DNA of 64,000 bases from Bacteroidales bacterium (GTDB lineage Bacteria; Bacteroidota; Bacteroidia; Bacteroidales; UBA932). The stretch's first letter is position 1; every line of letters begins with the position of its first letter. The stretch is from positions 1-64,000 of the forward strand of contig JAFUDQ010000025.1 of NCBI GenBank assembly GCA_017459075.1, given 5' to 3'. The translations under genes were made by a program, and so were the position numbers. The notes beneath the pieces are model-generated. The model made no database searches. It was given only the letters and a program-made list of their open reading frames with translations, and was not told where the DNA came from. Shown here in pieces: positions 44,401 through 52,932 of the stretch.

Positions 44401-45206
44401 ACGATCGGCCATCTATTCTGGTGTATCCCGGTGATGCCGTTCAGACACCAATCGTTTGCCTGCCCGTGTTCCCCGGAAGCAACTGCGACTATGATACGGC
44501 TAAAGCCTTCCGTAAAGCCGGAGCTGAGGTTAAGCCATTCATTTTCAGGAATATAACTCCTGCCGCCACCTTGGAATCAATTGACGCTCTTGCAGAAGCC
44601 ATTAATGAAGCTCATATTCTGGCTTTCTGCGGCGGCTTCTCTTCAGGCGACGAGCCGGACGGCAGCGGAAAATTCATTGCCAATGTTATCGGAAACGCCA
44701 AGATAAGTGCTGCGATTTCTGCTTTACAGGCACGCGGCGGCCTTATTCTTGGAATTTGCAACGGCTTCCAGGCCCTTGTTAAGAGCGGCCTCCTGCCTTA
44801 TGGAAAATGCGGGGTTACACCTGCTTCTCCAACCCTTTTCAGGAACGATATCAACCGTCATATTTCACTTATAGCAGAAACAGAGGTAACTTCTGTTAAT
44901 TCCCCATGGCTCAGCAGTTTCAAACTTGGAGAAAAGCATCAGATTGCCTTCAGCCACGGAGAGGGAAAATTCGTTGTTGCACCTGAGCTTGCCCGCCAGC
45001 TGTTTGAAAACGGACAGGTGGCCTTCCGCTATACAGACAATCCCAACGGTTCCTACTATGATATAGAGGGCATCCTCAGCCCGGACGGACACATCCTTGG
45101 AAAGATGGGACATAGCGAGCGCTATGAAGATAATCTTTTCAAAAACATCTCCGGCAACTGCTCCCAGCCCATTTTTGATAATGCAGTCATATATTTCAGA
45201 AAATAA
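41499..45206 (+). CDS. purL: Phosphoribosylformylglycinamidine synthase (single large chain)
   Basis: 1235 residues from ATG 41499 (MSSKRLFVEKK). It has an N-terminal PurS-like part, paired synthetase domains (SDHCRHTTF, FKNETHNHPTEIEPFGGAAT, GGKDSMSG) and a C-terminal glutamine amidotransferase. Unlike CarA and PurF, the amidotransferase keeps its nucleophile: Cys1087 in ILGICNGFQALV, with HSER near the end supplying His and Glu. It converts FGAR and glutamine to FGAM. The GGFSSGDEPDGSGKF form matches PurL of Clostridia and Bacteroidetes. It reads into purC2 after 12 bases. Confidence 0.94.
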   Translation: MSSKRLFVEKKENFRVEAASLLAELDENLSLGLKSLRLLNVYDLFGFSDELVEECRYRVFGEPVTDTVSDSIDLTGKKYIAVEYIPGQFDQRASSAVDCVHLIEPEADVTIKSSRLLVFGNEVSDADIARIKHYFINPVECREKDLSVLSPTGIAEVKALEDLSGFTSMQEADLGAFCKSHGLAMNEDDLREVVRYFREEGRTPTETELRILDTYWSDHCRHTTFTSELEEITVDQSFIKEDIESSLDLLREMRSELGRSGKPLCLMEIATIGARWLKAKGKLNDLEQSEENNACSIYVDVDVDGEIQKWLLQFKNETHNHPTEIEPFGGAATCLGGAIRDPLSGRAYVYQAMRVTGAGDILAQVADTIPGKLPQRTISRKAAAGYSSYGNQIGLATTHVREIYSAGYTAKRMEIGAVVGAVKASNVRRESPAPGDVILMLGGRTGRDGIGGATGSSKGHTEASLETCGSEVQKGNAPEERQLQRLFRRPEVTRLIKKSNDFGAGGVSVAIGELADGLDIYLDRVPVKYSGLNATELAISESQERMAVVIEASDEELFKALCSADNIEVTHVADVTATGRMRMFMGEKTVCDLSRAFIDSAGAKHFAKASIGAVKEINPFVRKPEGLDLQEKMEVVMSSSNVASQKGLVEMFDSTIGRSTVLMPYGGRRQVTETQVSVQKLPVNGVTNTASVMAFGYNPNIALWSPYHSAAYAVVEACAKVVSCGGDWSGMRFSYQEYFERMTSEPHTWGKPLAALLGALKMQAALGLPSIGGKDSMSGTFEHIHVPPTLVAFGITTVDARQVISPEFKKAGNRIYLLKHTPKADYMPDTELLKSNWNWLCGQIRKGSAVSAWSLSYGGVAEALVKMAMGNGLGFNVNIAEDELFNLGYGSIVFESPEELSVEGLVKIGSVTCHGAAINGEVLDMKALEAAYEGRYSKLYPVKVPPQFNELAPEISGKAGNDSVMAGNDRPSILVYPGDAVQTPIVCLPVFPGSNCDYDTAKAFRKAGAEVKPFIFRNITPAATLESIDALAEAINEAHILAFCGGFSSGDEPDGSGKFIANVIGNAKISAAISALQARGGLILGICNGFQALVKSGLLPYGKCGVTPASPTLFRNDINRHISLIAETEVTSVNSPWLSSFKLGEKHQIAFSHGEGKFVVAPELARQLFENGQVAFRYTDNPNGSYYDIEGILSPDGHILGKMGHSERYEDNLFKNISGNCSQPIFDNAVIYFRK

Positions 45207-45218
45207 CGGTATAACAAT

Positions 45219-45941
45219 ATGACAAAGGGTGAAAAAATATTCGACGGAAACGAAAAACAGGTTTTCAATACCGACGATCCTGATAAGGTTATTTTCCGAT
45301 ACAAGGATGTAACCGTAGCCTTCAACAATATAAAACGGGCACGTTTTGTAGGGAAGGGGGCTTTGGACAACCATATCTCCGCAATTCTGCTGGACTACCT
45401 TAACAAAAACGGTGTCAGCACCCATTTCGTGGAAATCTTCGGAGAGAGGGAACAACTTTGCAGAAAGATTGAGATAATCCCTCTTAACGTAATAGTACAC
45501 AACAGGATAGCCGGTACACTTGCACAGCGGCTTGGCCTTGAAGACGGATATCGCCATAACAATACCATCATTGAACTCAGGGTGAACAGCGATGAACTTT
45601 CAGACCCTGTAATCAACGAAGACATAGCCGTAGCAATGGGCCTTTCCACATATGATGAGTTGGAATATATCTATGGCCAGGCCCGAAAAGCCAATGATCT
45701 TCTTACAGCCTATCTGGCAAAAGCCGGCATAGAGCTCATAGATATGAAGCTGGAATTCGGCAGGGCATCGGACAACGGGGAAATCATAATTTCTGATGAG
45801 ATAAGCCCGGATACCAGTCGCATGTGGGACATTGAAACAGGGGAGAGGCTTGACAAAGACCGCTTCCGTTACGACCTTAGCGACGTTGTGGCTTCTTACA
45901 GGACAGTTTTGAACAGGCTTAACAATATTAAGGAAGCATAA
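45219..45941 (+). CDS. purC: SAICAR synthetase, second copy
   Basis: A 240-residue protein closer to the common PurC pattern: RNDSAFNG-like YKDVTVAFNN, CRKIEIIPLNVIVHNRIAGT, DELSDPVINED, IDMKLEFG and DEISPDTSRMWD with LDKDRFRYDL. The usual GKAK at the start reads GNEK, so the first Lys is changed. It lies between purL and purF, three bases before purF. With purC1 it gives the cluster two unlike enzymes for one step. Division of labour or decay of one copy is possible. Confidence 0.88.
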   Translation: MTKGEKIFDGNEKQVFNTDDPDKVIFRYKDVTVAFNNIKRARFVGKGALDNHISAILLDYLNKNGVSTHFVEIFGEREQLCRKIEIIPLNVIVHNRIAGTLAQRLGLEDGYRHNNTIIELRVNSDELSDPVINEDIAVAMGLSTYDELEYIYGQARKANDLLTAYLAKAGIELIDMKLEFGRASDNGEIIISDEISPDTSRMWDIETGERLDKDRFRYDLSDVVASYRTVLNRLNNIKEA

Positions 45942-45944
45942 GTT

Positions 45945-47306
45945 ATGGGACTTCTTGGTGTTTACGGCGTTCCGGACGCATCGACCTACATCTATTACGG
46001 ACTTCATAATCTTCAGCACAGGGGGCAGGAAGGCGGTGGAATCGCCACCTTCGACCACAATGGCGAGTCTTACAGATATCGCGGCCTCGGCCTTCTGAAT
46101 GAGATTTTCAATAACGGGCAGATTGGTAAGCTTAAGGGCAGCATGGGCATTGGTTCCGTAAAGTATTCCAATGTTTCAAAATCCGGACTGGACAATGTGG
46201 ACCCTCTGTTTTTCCGTCACAAGTCCGGAGACTTTGCCATTGCCGGAGAAGGCAATATCATAAATTCACGCCAGATTGCGGACTATCTTGAAAGGAACGG
46301 AATCATCTTCCAGACAGATACTGACAGCGAGCTGCTCGCTCACCTTGTAAAGAAGACCGGCAAGGTAGACAGGATTCAGATGCTTATCAAGGCCCTGAAT
46401 ATGATGGAAGGCGGTTTTACCTTCGTTCTTATGACCAAGAACCGTATATATGCCTGCCGTGACAAATATGGTATCAAGCCTTTGTGCCTTGGCCGGCTGG
46501 GCGATGGTTACGTGGTCAGCAGCGAATCCTGTGCTTTTGAAATCATGGGAGCGGAGTTCATTCGCGACGTGCAGCCTGGAGAAATAGTTTCATTGGACGA
46601 AAAAGGCATCCGCAGCAACTTGTATTCGCGATTCAATCGTCACAGGATGTGTGCGATGGAATATATTTATTTCGCCCGTCCGGACAGCGATATTGACGGT
46701 TGCAACGTGCATGCCTACCGAATGGAGGCAGGCCGCCGCCTGTTCCGTGAATGCCCGGTAGAGGCCGATATCGTTGTAGGTGTGCCGGAGAGCAGCCTCA
46801 GTGCCGCCATGGGTTACAGCGCAGAGAGCGGAATCCCTTATGAAATGGGCCTTGTAAAGCATAAATACGTGGGAAGAACCTTTATCCAGCCTGTTCAGTC
46901 AATGAGGGAGCTGGGTGTTAAGATGAAGTTGTCGCCGGTGCGCAGCATCGTCAAAGGCAAGAGAATAGTGCTTGTGGACGATTCAATCGTCCGTGGAACC
47001 ACTTCCCTCAAGATTGTGAAACTGCTTCGCGATGCCGGTGCAACAGAGGTTCACGTCCGTATTGCGAGCCCGATGATGAAGTACACCTGCCATTATGGCG
47101 TTGATACTTCCACTCCGGAGGAACTCCTTTGCAGCAACCGTACGCTTGAAGAGGCCTGCGCCGCCATCGGGGCTGATTCGCTTGGCTACCTGAGCCCTGA
47201 ATCTACCAGAGATTCTTGTTTTGGCTGTGCAGACCCTTGCCAGGCATGTTTTACAGGGGAATATCCAACCCTTCTTTATGAAAATGAAATAGAAACCAAC
47301 GATTGA
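45945..47306 (+). CDS. purF: Amidophosphoribosyltransferase lacking the N-terminal nucleophile cysteine
   Basis: A 453-residue PurF. The start is fixed by an in-frame TAA one codon upstream. The protein begins [13 protein letters not shown], so Met occupies the place of the catalytic Cys1 of CGIVGI-type enzymes and there is no Cys to expose. Other glutamine-site residues are changed as well: the Arg of HVRYxT is Lys73, its Thr is Asn76, and AHNGN is AGEGN, replacing the oxyanion Asn by Glu. The phosphoribosyltransferase half is normal ([16 protein letters not shown]). It should make phosphoribosylamine from PRPP and ammonia, not from glutamine. Confidence 0.92.
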   Translation: MGLLGVYGVPDASTYIYYGLHNLQHRGQEGGGIATFDHNGESYRYRGLGLLNEIFNNGQIGKLKGSMGIGSVKYSNVSKSGLDNVDPLFFRHKSGDFAIAGEGNIINSRQIADYLERNGIIFQTDTDSELLAHLVKKTGKVDRIQMLIKALNMMEGGFTFVLMTKNRIYACRDKYGIKPLCLGRLGDGYVVSSESCAFEIMGAEFIRDVQPGEIVSLDEKGIRSNLYSRFNRHRMCAMEYIYFARPDSDIDGCNVHAYRMEAGRRLFRECPVEADIVVGVPESSLSAAMGYSAESGIPYEMGLVKHKYVGRTFIQPVQSMRELGVKMKLSPVRSIVKGKRIVLVDDSIVRGTTSLKIVKLLRDAGATEVHVRIASPMMKYTCHYGVDTSTPEELLCSNRTLEEACAAIGADSLGYLSPESTRDSCFGCADPCQACFTGEYPTLLYENEIETND

Positions 47307-47307
47307 T

Positions 47308-48333
47308 ATGGCTAAGACTTACGAAAATGCAGGCGTTAACCTGGAGGCTGGTTACGAGGTTGTACGCAGAATCAAACAGCATGTTGCGTCTACTTCCAGG
47401 CTTGGAAGCATGGGAAACATAGGCTCTTTTGGCGGGATGTTTGATCTTTCCGCCCTGAATGTCAGGGAGCCGGTGCTTGTGAGTGGTACCGATGGCGTCG
47501 GTACAAAGCTTAAGATTGCTTTTGCGATGGATAAACATGATACCATCGGCATTGATGCTGTGGCGATGTGTGTGAATGATGTGCTTGCCCAGGGTGCTGA
47601 GCCGCTGATTTTCTTGGATTATGTCGCCCTTGGTCACAATGTTCCGGCAAAGGTGGAGGCTATCGTGGCCGGCGTTGCAGAGGGCTGTCGCCAGGCCGGA
47701 TGTGCCCTTGTGGGCGGCGAGACTGCTGAGATGCCTGGTATGTATGCCGATGGTGAATATGATATCGCTGGTTACACTACCGGTTTGGTTGAGAAGTCCA
47801 AACTGATTGACGGAAGCAAAGTTAAGGTGGGCGATGTTCTTGTTGGCGTGGCTTCCAGCGGAGTGCATTCAAACGGCTTCAGCCTTGTCCGCAAAATTGT
47901 TGCCGATGCCGGTCTTTCATATTCCGATGTTATTCCTGAGTTTGGCGGGCGTACCCTTGGTGAGGTGCTTCTTACTCCTACCAAGATTTATGTTAAGCAG
48001 ATGCTTTCTGTGATTCGTGAATGTGATGTTCATGGTATCTGCCATATTACCGGCGGTGGTTTTGATGAGAATATTCCGCGTGTTCTCCAGCCGGGCCAGG
48101 GCCTTGAAATTACTGAGGGCAGCTGGGAGATTTTGCCTGTGTTCAGGATGCTTGAGAAGTGGGGCGGGGTGCCGCACCGCGAGATGTTCAATATCTTCAA
48201 TATGGGTATTGGTATGATTGCGGTTGTTGATGCCGCTGATGCTCCAAGGGCTATTTCTATCCTTGAGGCTGCCGGTGAGCGTGCTTCCGTTATTGGCAAA
48301 GTTACTGATAAAGAGGGTGTTTTAATTAAATAA
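47308..48333 (+). CDS. purM: Phosphoribosylformylglycinamidine cyclo-ligase
   Basis: A 341-residue AIR synthetase with the family segments [46 protein letters not shown] and [12 protein letters not shown]. It closes the imidazole ring. It begins one base after purF. A palindromic repeat element lies between it and purN. Confidence 0.94.
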   Translation: MAKTYENAGVNLEAGYEVVRRIKQHVASTSRLGSMGNIGSFGGMFDLSALNVREPVLVSGTDGVGTKLKIAFAMDKHDTIGIDAVAMCVNDVLAQGAEPLIFLDYVALGHNVPAKVEAIVAGVAEGCRQAGCALVGGETAEMPGMYADGEYDIAGYTTGLVEKSKLIDGSKVKVGDVLVGVASSGVHSNGFSLVRKIVADAGLSYSDVIPEFGGRTLGEVLLTPTKIYVKQMLSVIRECDVHGICHITGGGFDENIPRVLQPGQGLEITEGSWEILPVFRMLEKWGGVPHREMFNIFNMGIGMIAVVDAADAPRAISILEAAGERASVIGKVTDKEGVLIK

Positions 48334-48348
48334 CGATGTTTAATATTT

Positions 48349-48439
48349 ATTCCAGAACCGTCTTGCACGCAAGACCCCTCCCATCGCAAGCGATGGGCCC
48401 CTCCCTCTTACATTGCCGAGGGTGGCATGGGTTCTGGAA
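48349..48439. repeat. Palindromic intergenic element between purM and purN
   Basis: Outer arms ATTCCAGAACC (48349-48359) and GGTTCTGGAA (48430-48439). Inside are CCCATCGCAAGCGATGGG and a 39-base block (48393-48431) that recurs inverted at 51941-51979 with one mismatch. Confidence 0.75.
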
Positions 48440-48474
48440 CAAACACTAAACATCTTATCAATAACATGCAGTTT

Positions 48475-49035
48475 ATGAAACAGTTAGCGGTATTTGCAAG
48501 TGGGACGGGGACGAACTTTGAGGCCATAGCCAAGGCGTGTGCTGAAGGTGTACTGGAGGCGAGGGTGGCCGTTATGGTTTGCGACAAACCGGGGGCTGCC
48601 GTAATTGAGAAGGCGCAGCGGTATGGTGTAAAGACTTTTGTGTTCAATCCTAAGGAGTATTCCGGAAAGGCAGAGTATGAGGCAGAGATAGTTAAAGTCC
48701 TTGATTCTGAGAAGATTGACCTTGTATGCCTTGCCGGATATATGAGGATTGTGGGTGATGTGCTGCTTGATGCTTACGAAGGCAAAATTATCAATATACA
48801 TCCGTCTTTGCTGCCATCGTTCAAAGGCGCCCATGCAGTAGAAGATGCCGTCGCCTATGGCGTCAAGGTATATGGAATCACCATTCACTGGGTCAATTCA
48901 GAACTGGACGGTGGCAAAATCATCGCACAGGAAGCCTTCCCCTACGAAGGTGACGATCCGGCAGAAGTGCATCGCCTCGGACAGAAAATCGAACATCGGC
49001 TTTATATAGAAACAATCAAAAAACTTATAAAATAA
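48475..49035 (+). CDS. purN: Phosphoribosylglycinamide formyltransferase
   Basis: 186 residues from ATG 48475 (MKQLAVFASGTGTNFEAI). The frame is open upstream but lies in the repeat element, and ATG 48466 is the only serious alternative. Catalytic residues appear in IINIHPSLLPSFKGAHAVEDA and the Asp of SELDGGKIIAQ. It transfers formate from 10-formyl-THF to GAR. It is two bases from purH. Confidence 0.92.
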   Translation: MKQLAVFASGTGTNFEAIAKACAEGVLEARVAVMVCDKPGAAVIEKAQRYGVKTFVFNPKEYSGKAEYEAEIVKVLDSEKIDLVCLAGYMRIVGDVLLDAYEGKIINIHPSLLPSFKGAHAVEDAVAYGVKVYGITIHWVNSELDGGKIIAQEAFPYEGDDPAEVHRLGQKIEHRLYIETIKKLIK

Positions 49036-49037
49036 TC

Positions 49038-50567
49038 ATGAGAGCATTAGTCAGCGTAAGTGACAAAACCGGTCTTGTAGAGTTTGTTCAGGGACTCGTA
49101 GACCTTGGATGGGAAATCATTGCTACAGGTGGAACACAGAAACTGCTTGAAAGCAAAGGAGTTAAAACCATCGGCATAAGTGAAGTTACCGGATTTCCGG
49201 AGATTTGCGACGGCCGCGTAAAGACCTTGCATCCCAAGGTGCACGGCGGTATCCTTGCCCGCAGGGATGTTCCCGCCCACATGGAGACCCTCAAAGAGAA
49301 CGGCATCCAGACTATTGAATTGGTTTGCGTGAACCTCTATCCTTTCCGTCAGACTATCGCAAAGGAAGGTGTTACCCTGGAGGATGCGATTGAGAATATC
49401 GACATCGGCGGTCCTTCAATGGTGCGCAGCGCTGCAAAGAACTGGAAGGATGTTACCATTGTTTGCGATCCTTCTGACTATTCCGCTGTGCTTGAGGAAC
49501 TTAAGGCTAATGGCAAGACTTCTGACGAGACTCGCCTGAAGCTCTCTGCCAAGGCTTATACCCATACAGCAGAGTACGATGCCTGCATTGCTACTTACAT
49601 GCGTGCCCAGGCCGGTCTTCCGGAGAAGATCTTCCTTGAGTATGATATCAAGCAGGGTCTCCGTTACGGAGAGAATCCTCACCAGAGTGCGAAGTTCTAT
49701 GCTGCTCAGGAGCCCGCTTCTTATTCTCTTGCCTTTGCCAAGCAGATTCAGGGTAAAGAGTTGTCTTACAATAATATACAGGATGCCAATGCGGCTCTTA
49801 ACGTGCTTCGAGACTTCAAGGAGCCTTTCTGTGTTGCCCTTAAGCATATGAATCCTTGCGGGGCTGCTGTCGGCAATACTATTGAAGAGGCTTGGCAGGC
49901 TGCTTACGAGGCAGACAAGGTCAGCATTTATGGTGGTATTGTTGGTGTGAACCGAGAGCTTACTGCAGAGGTTGCCCGTGGTATGAAGCCTATTTTCCTT
50001 GAAATTGTCATAGCTCCTTCTTATACTCCCGAGGCTCTTGAGATTCTCTCTAGCAAGAAAAATCTTCGCGTTATGCAGGTTGATATGACTCCTTCCGATG
50101 CTCCTATCGCCCAGTATATCAGTGTTAACGGTGGTCTTCTTTCACAGCAGCTTGATACTCAGGTGGAGGAGGTTGTTCCGGGTATGTGTGTTACTGAAAT
50201 TAAGCCTACGGCTGCCCAGCTGGCTGATGCCAACTTTGGCTGGAAGATTGTTAAGCACGTGAAATCCAATGCGATAGCTGTTGTCCGTGATAATCATACC
50301 ATTGGTATTGGTGCCGGTCAGACCAACCGTGTCGGTTCTGCTCTCATCGCCCTTGAAGAGGCTAAGAATGCTGGTTTTACTTCCGGTTTGGTTCTGGCTT
50401 CCGATGGCTTCCTGCCTTTTGATGATACTGTTGCCCTTGCTGCCAAGTATGGTGTTACTACCATTGTTCAGCCTGGCGGTAGCATAAGGGATGCTGATGC
50501 TATTGTCAAGGCCGATGAACTTGGCATCACAATGCTCTTTACCGGAGTTCGTCATTTTAAACATTAG
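49038..50567 (+). CDS. purH: Bifunctional AICAR transformylase / IMP cyclohydrolase
   Basis: 509 residues. The N-terminal cyclohydrolase domain (about 1-190) has ALVSVSDKTGLVEF, GRVKTLHPKVHGG and NLYPFRQT. The transformylase domain has RYGENPHQSAKFY, the catalytic Lys-His pair in ALKHMNPCGAAVG, and the C-terminal DGFLPFDDTV. It performs the last two steps to IMP. Confidence 0.94.
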   Translation: MRALVSVSDKTGLVEFVQGLVDLGWEIIATGGTQKLLESKGVKTIGISEVTGFPEICDGRVKTLHPKVHGGILARRDVPAHMETLKENGIQTIELVCVNLYPFRQTIAKEGVTLEDAIENIDIGGPSMVRSAAKNWKDVTIVCDPSDYSAVLEELKANGKTSDETRLKLSAKAYTHTAEYDACIATYMRAQAGLPEKIFLEYDIKQGLRYGENPHQSAKFYAAQEPASYSLAFAKQIQGKELSYNNIQDANAALNVLRDFKEPFCVALKHMNPCGAAVGNTIEEAWQAAYEADKVSIYGGIVGVNRELTAEVARGMKPIFLEIVIAPSYTPEALEILSSKKNLRVMQVDMTPSDAPIAQYISVNGGLLSQQLDTQVEEVVPGMCVTEIKPTAAQLADANFGWKIVKHVKSNAIAVVRDNHTIGIGAGQTNRVGSALIALEEAKNAGFTSGLVLASDGFLPFDDTVALAAKYGVTTIVQPGGSIRDADAIVKADELGITMLFTGVRHFKH

Positions 50568-50602
50568 AATATCGAATGCCCTATATTGTAAAACATATTA
50601 TT

Positions 50603-51910
50603 ATGTTAAAAAATGTATTAGTAGTTGGTGGAGGTGGAAGGGAGCATGCGATTGTGGATGCGCTTAGCCGGTCAAAGAAGGTTGGCCGTATATATTGTGC
50701 TCCTGGGAATGCGGGGATTGGTGAACAGGCTTTCAATGTTCCGATAAAGGACACCGATGTTAACGGCCTGCTGGAATTCGCATATTCCCATAAGGTAGAC
50801 CTTACGGTAGTTGGCCCGGAGGCCGCGCTTTCGGCCGGCATAGTGGATGCCTTCCGTGCGCACGGATTGGCTATTTTCGGCCATACCGCCGCTGCTACGG
50901 CCATAGAAAGCTCTAAAGAGTTTGCTAAAAAGCTTATGGCCAAATACGGTATTCCAACGGCCTCCTACAACGCCTTTTCCGAATATGAGGAAGCCCTGGA
51001 CTATGTCTCCGGCCGTCCTTTCCCTGCCGTACTTAAATACGACGGACTGGCCGCCGGCAAAGGCGTAGTTATTGCCGCTAATCTGGAAGAAGCCGATGCC
51101 GCCCTTCGCAGCATGCTGCTGGACAAAACGTTCGGACAGGGCAGGGTAGTAGTGGAAGACTTCCTCCAGGGGCCTGAATTCTCCTTCCTATGCTTTGTTA
51201 ACGGTGCCGATGTTTACCCGATGCCCCTCTCGCAGGACCACAAACGCGCCTTCGACGGCGACAAGGGCCCCAATACCGGAGGCATGGGCGCCTATACCGG
51301 CCTGCCATTCATTACAGGGGAAGACAGGGAGTTTGCCCTTGAGAATATCATGAAAAAAGCCGCTGCGGCTATGGTCAGCGAAGGTTTACCCCTTTCCGGA
51401 GTACTTTACGGAGGCCTCATGAAAACCCCTGACGGCATAAAAGTCATTGAATTCAACGCCCGCTTCGGAGACCCGGAGACAGAAGTCGTTCTGCCTCTTC
51501 TTGAAAGCGACATTTACGACATCTTCTACGGCATTGCAACCGGCTCCGCCCTTGACACCCCCAAGTGGTCTTCTGACGTAACCTTGGGTGTTGTACTCGC
51601 ATCAAAGGGCTATCCCGGCGCCTACCAGAAGGGCTTCAAAATCCGCGGCCTTGACAACATCAACTGCCAAGTCTACCACATGGGCACCGCCATTTCAACC
51701 GAACATCCTGTCATTTCGACCGAACATCCTGTCATTTCGACCGAAGCGGAGAAATCTCAATCCATCGTCACCAACGGCGGCCGAGTCCTGATGCTCGTCG
51801 CCCGTGGTACGGATTTAGCAGCAGCCCGTAACACAGTTTACAGCGAAATCGCAAAAATAGACTGCGACAACCTATTTTACAGAAACGATATAGCACATTA
51901 CGCTTTATAA
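50603..51910 (+). CDS. purD: Phosphoribosylamine-glycine ligase, with repeat insertion
   Basis: 435 residues from ATG 50603 (MLKNVLVVGGGGREHA); nine upstream codons are not part of the family. ATP-grasp features include KYDGLAAGKGVVIA and EFNARFGDPETEVVLPLL. Near residue 363 a run of about 24 extra residues of repeated VISTEHP units, ending EAEKSQS, is inserted before VTNGGRVL by a DNA repeat in frame. It uses the phosphoribosylamine made by PurF. Confidence 0.92.
   Translation: MLKNVLVVGGGGREHAIVDALSRSKKVGRIYCAPGNAGIGEQAFNVPIKDTDVNGLLEFAYSHKVDLTVVGPEAALSAGIVDAFRAHGLAIFGHTAAATAIESSKEFAKKLMAKYGIPTASYNAFSEYEEALDYVSGRPFPAVLKYDGLAAGKGVVIAANLEEADAALRSMLLDKTFGQGRVVVEDFLQGPEFSFLCFVNGADVYPMPLSQDHKRAFDGDKGPNTGGMGAYTGLPFITGEDREFALENIMKKAAAAMVSEGLPLSGVLYGGLMKTPDGIKVIEFNARFGDPETEVVLPLLESDIYDIFYGIATGSALDTPKWSSDVTLGVVLASKGYPGAYQKGFKIRGLDNINCQVYHMGTAISTEHPVISTEHPVISTEAEKSQSIVTNGGRVLMLVARGTDLAAARNTVYSEIAKIDCDNLFYRNDIAHYAL
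51690..51760 (+). repeat. Tandem repeat inserted in purD
   Basis: Three 21-base units around CATTTCGACCGAACATCCTG, the last continuing into AGCGGAGAAATCTC. Confidence 0.8.
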
Positions 51911-51919
51911 TGTATTGGG

Positions 51920-52051
51920 ATAACCGTCCTTATTCTAAAACCCATGCCACCCTCGGCATTGTAAGAGGGAGGGGCCCATTTGAGCACTCGAAGAGTGCGA
52001 CAAATGGGAGGGGTCGGCGAAGCCGACGGTTTTAGAATAAGGTTAGGTTAT
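51920..52051. repeat. Palindromic intergenic element between purD and folD
   Basis: Perfect 15-bp arms CCTTATTCTAAAACC (51928-51942) and complement (52028-52042), with outer ATAACC/GGTTAT. Internal hairpins include CATTTGAGCACTC...GTGCGACAAATG and GTCGGCGAAGCCGAC. It shares a 39-base block with 48393-48431. Confidence 0.8.
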
Positions 52052-52069
52052 TTAATAAATTATTAAACT

Positions 52070-52921
52070 ATGGGACAAATAATTGATGGAAAAGCACTTA
52101 GCGTCATTGTAAAAGACGAAGTCAAAGCTCAGGTCCCTGAGCTGGAAGCCAAATACGGACGTAAACCCTGCCTGGTCGTAATCATCGTCGGAGAAAACCC
52201 CGCCAGCCAGGTCTATGTACGAAACAAAGTAAAAGCCGCCGCCTACACCGGCATGGAATCAAAACTAATCGAACTCCCCGCCGACATCTCAGAAGAAACC
52301 CTCCTGAAGCAAATAGAAGACCTTAACAACGACCCCCTCGTCGATGGAATCCTGGTTCAGTTACCCCTTCCCAAACACATCGACGAAGAAAAAGTCATAG
52401 ACACCATATCCCGTGAAAAAGACGTCGACGGCTTCCACCCCGGAAACGTCGCCGGCCTCTGGTTAGGCAAAGACTGCATCGTCCCCTGCACACCAGCCGG
52501 AATAATGCGACTTATAGACAGCATCGGCTATGAACTCAAAGGCAAAAACGCAGTAGTAGTAGGCCGAAGCAACATCGTAGGCAAGCCGGTAGCAAAACTC
52601 CTCCTGGACCGCCACGCAACCGTCACCATCGCCCATTCACGCACAGCAGACCTCGGCGCAGTATGCCGGACAGCAGACGTCCTTATCCTCGCAGTAGGTA
52701 AAGCAGGCCTGGTAGACGGCTCAATGATTAAACCCGGCGCCGTTGTAATCGACGTCGGAATGAACCGCAACGCAGAAGGCAAACTCTGCGGCGATGTTGA
52801 CTTTGCATCAGCCGAACCGATAGCATCATGGATTACCCCCGTTCCCGGTGGAGTAGGCCCCATGACCATAGCCATGCTCATGAAGAACACGGTTCACTGC
52901 TTCCTTTCCCGTCAGAAATAA
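52070..52921 (+). CDS. folD: Methylenetetrahydrofolate dehydrogenase / cyclohydrolase
   Basis: A 283-residue protein with [10 protein letters not shown] (catalytic Lys), [25 protein letters not shown], the NADP-binding [17 protein letters not shown] and [10 protein letters not shown]. It supplies the 10-formyl-THF used by PurN and PurH, which explains its place after the pur genes. It may have its own expression beyond the repeat element. Confidence 0.94.
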   Translation: MGQIIDGKALSVIVKDEVKAQVPELEAKYGRKPCLVVIIVGENPASQVYVRNKVKAAAYTGMESKLIELPADISEETLLKQIEDLNNDPLVDGILVQLPLPKHIDEEKVIDTISREKDVDGFHPGNVAGLWLGKDCIVPCTPAGIMRLIDSIGYELKGKNAVVVGRSNIVGKPVAKLLLDRHATVTIAHSRTADLGAVCRTADVLILAVGKAGLVDGSMIKPGAVVIDVGMNRNAEGKLCGDVDFASAEPIASWITPVPGGVGPMTIAMLMKNTVHCFLSRQK

Positions 52922-52932
52922 TTGAAAGCTAA

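Noticed and set aside
44701-45206. Loss of the PurL glutaminase, by analogy with CarA and PurF
   Set aside because: The nucleophile Cys is present in LGICNGF (codon 44757-44759), and the His and Glu near the C-terminus remain.
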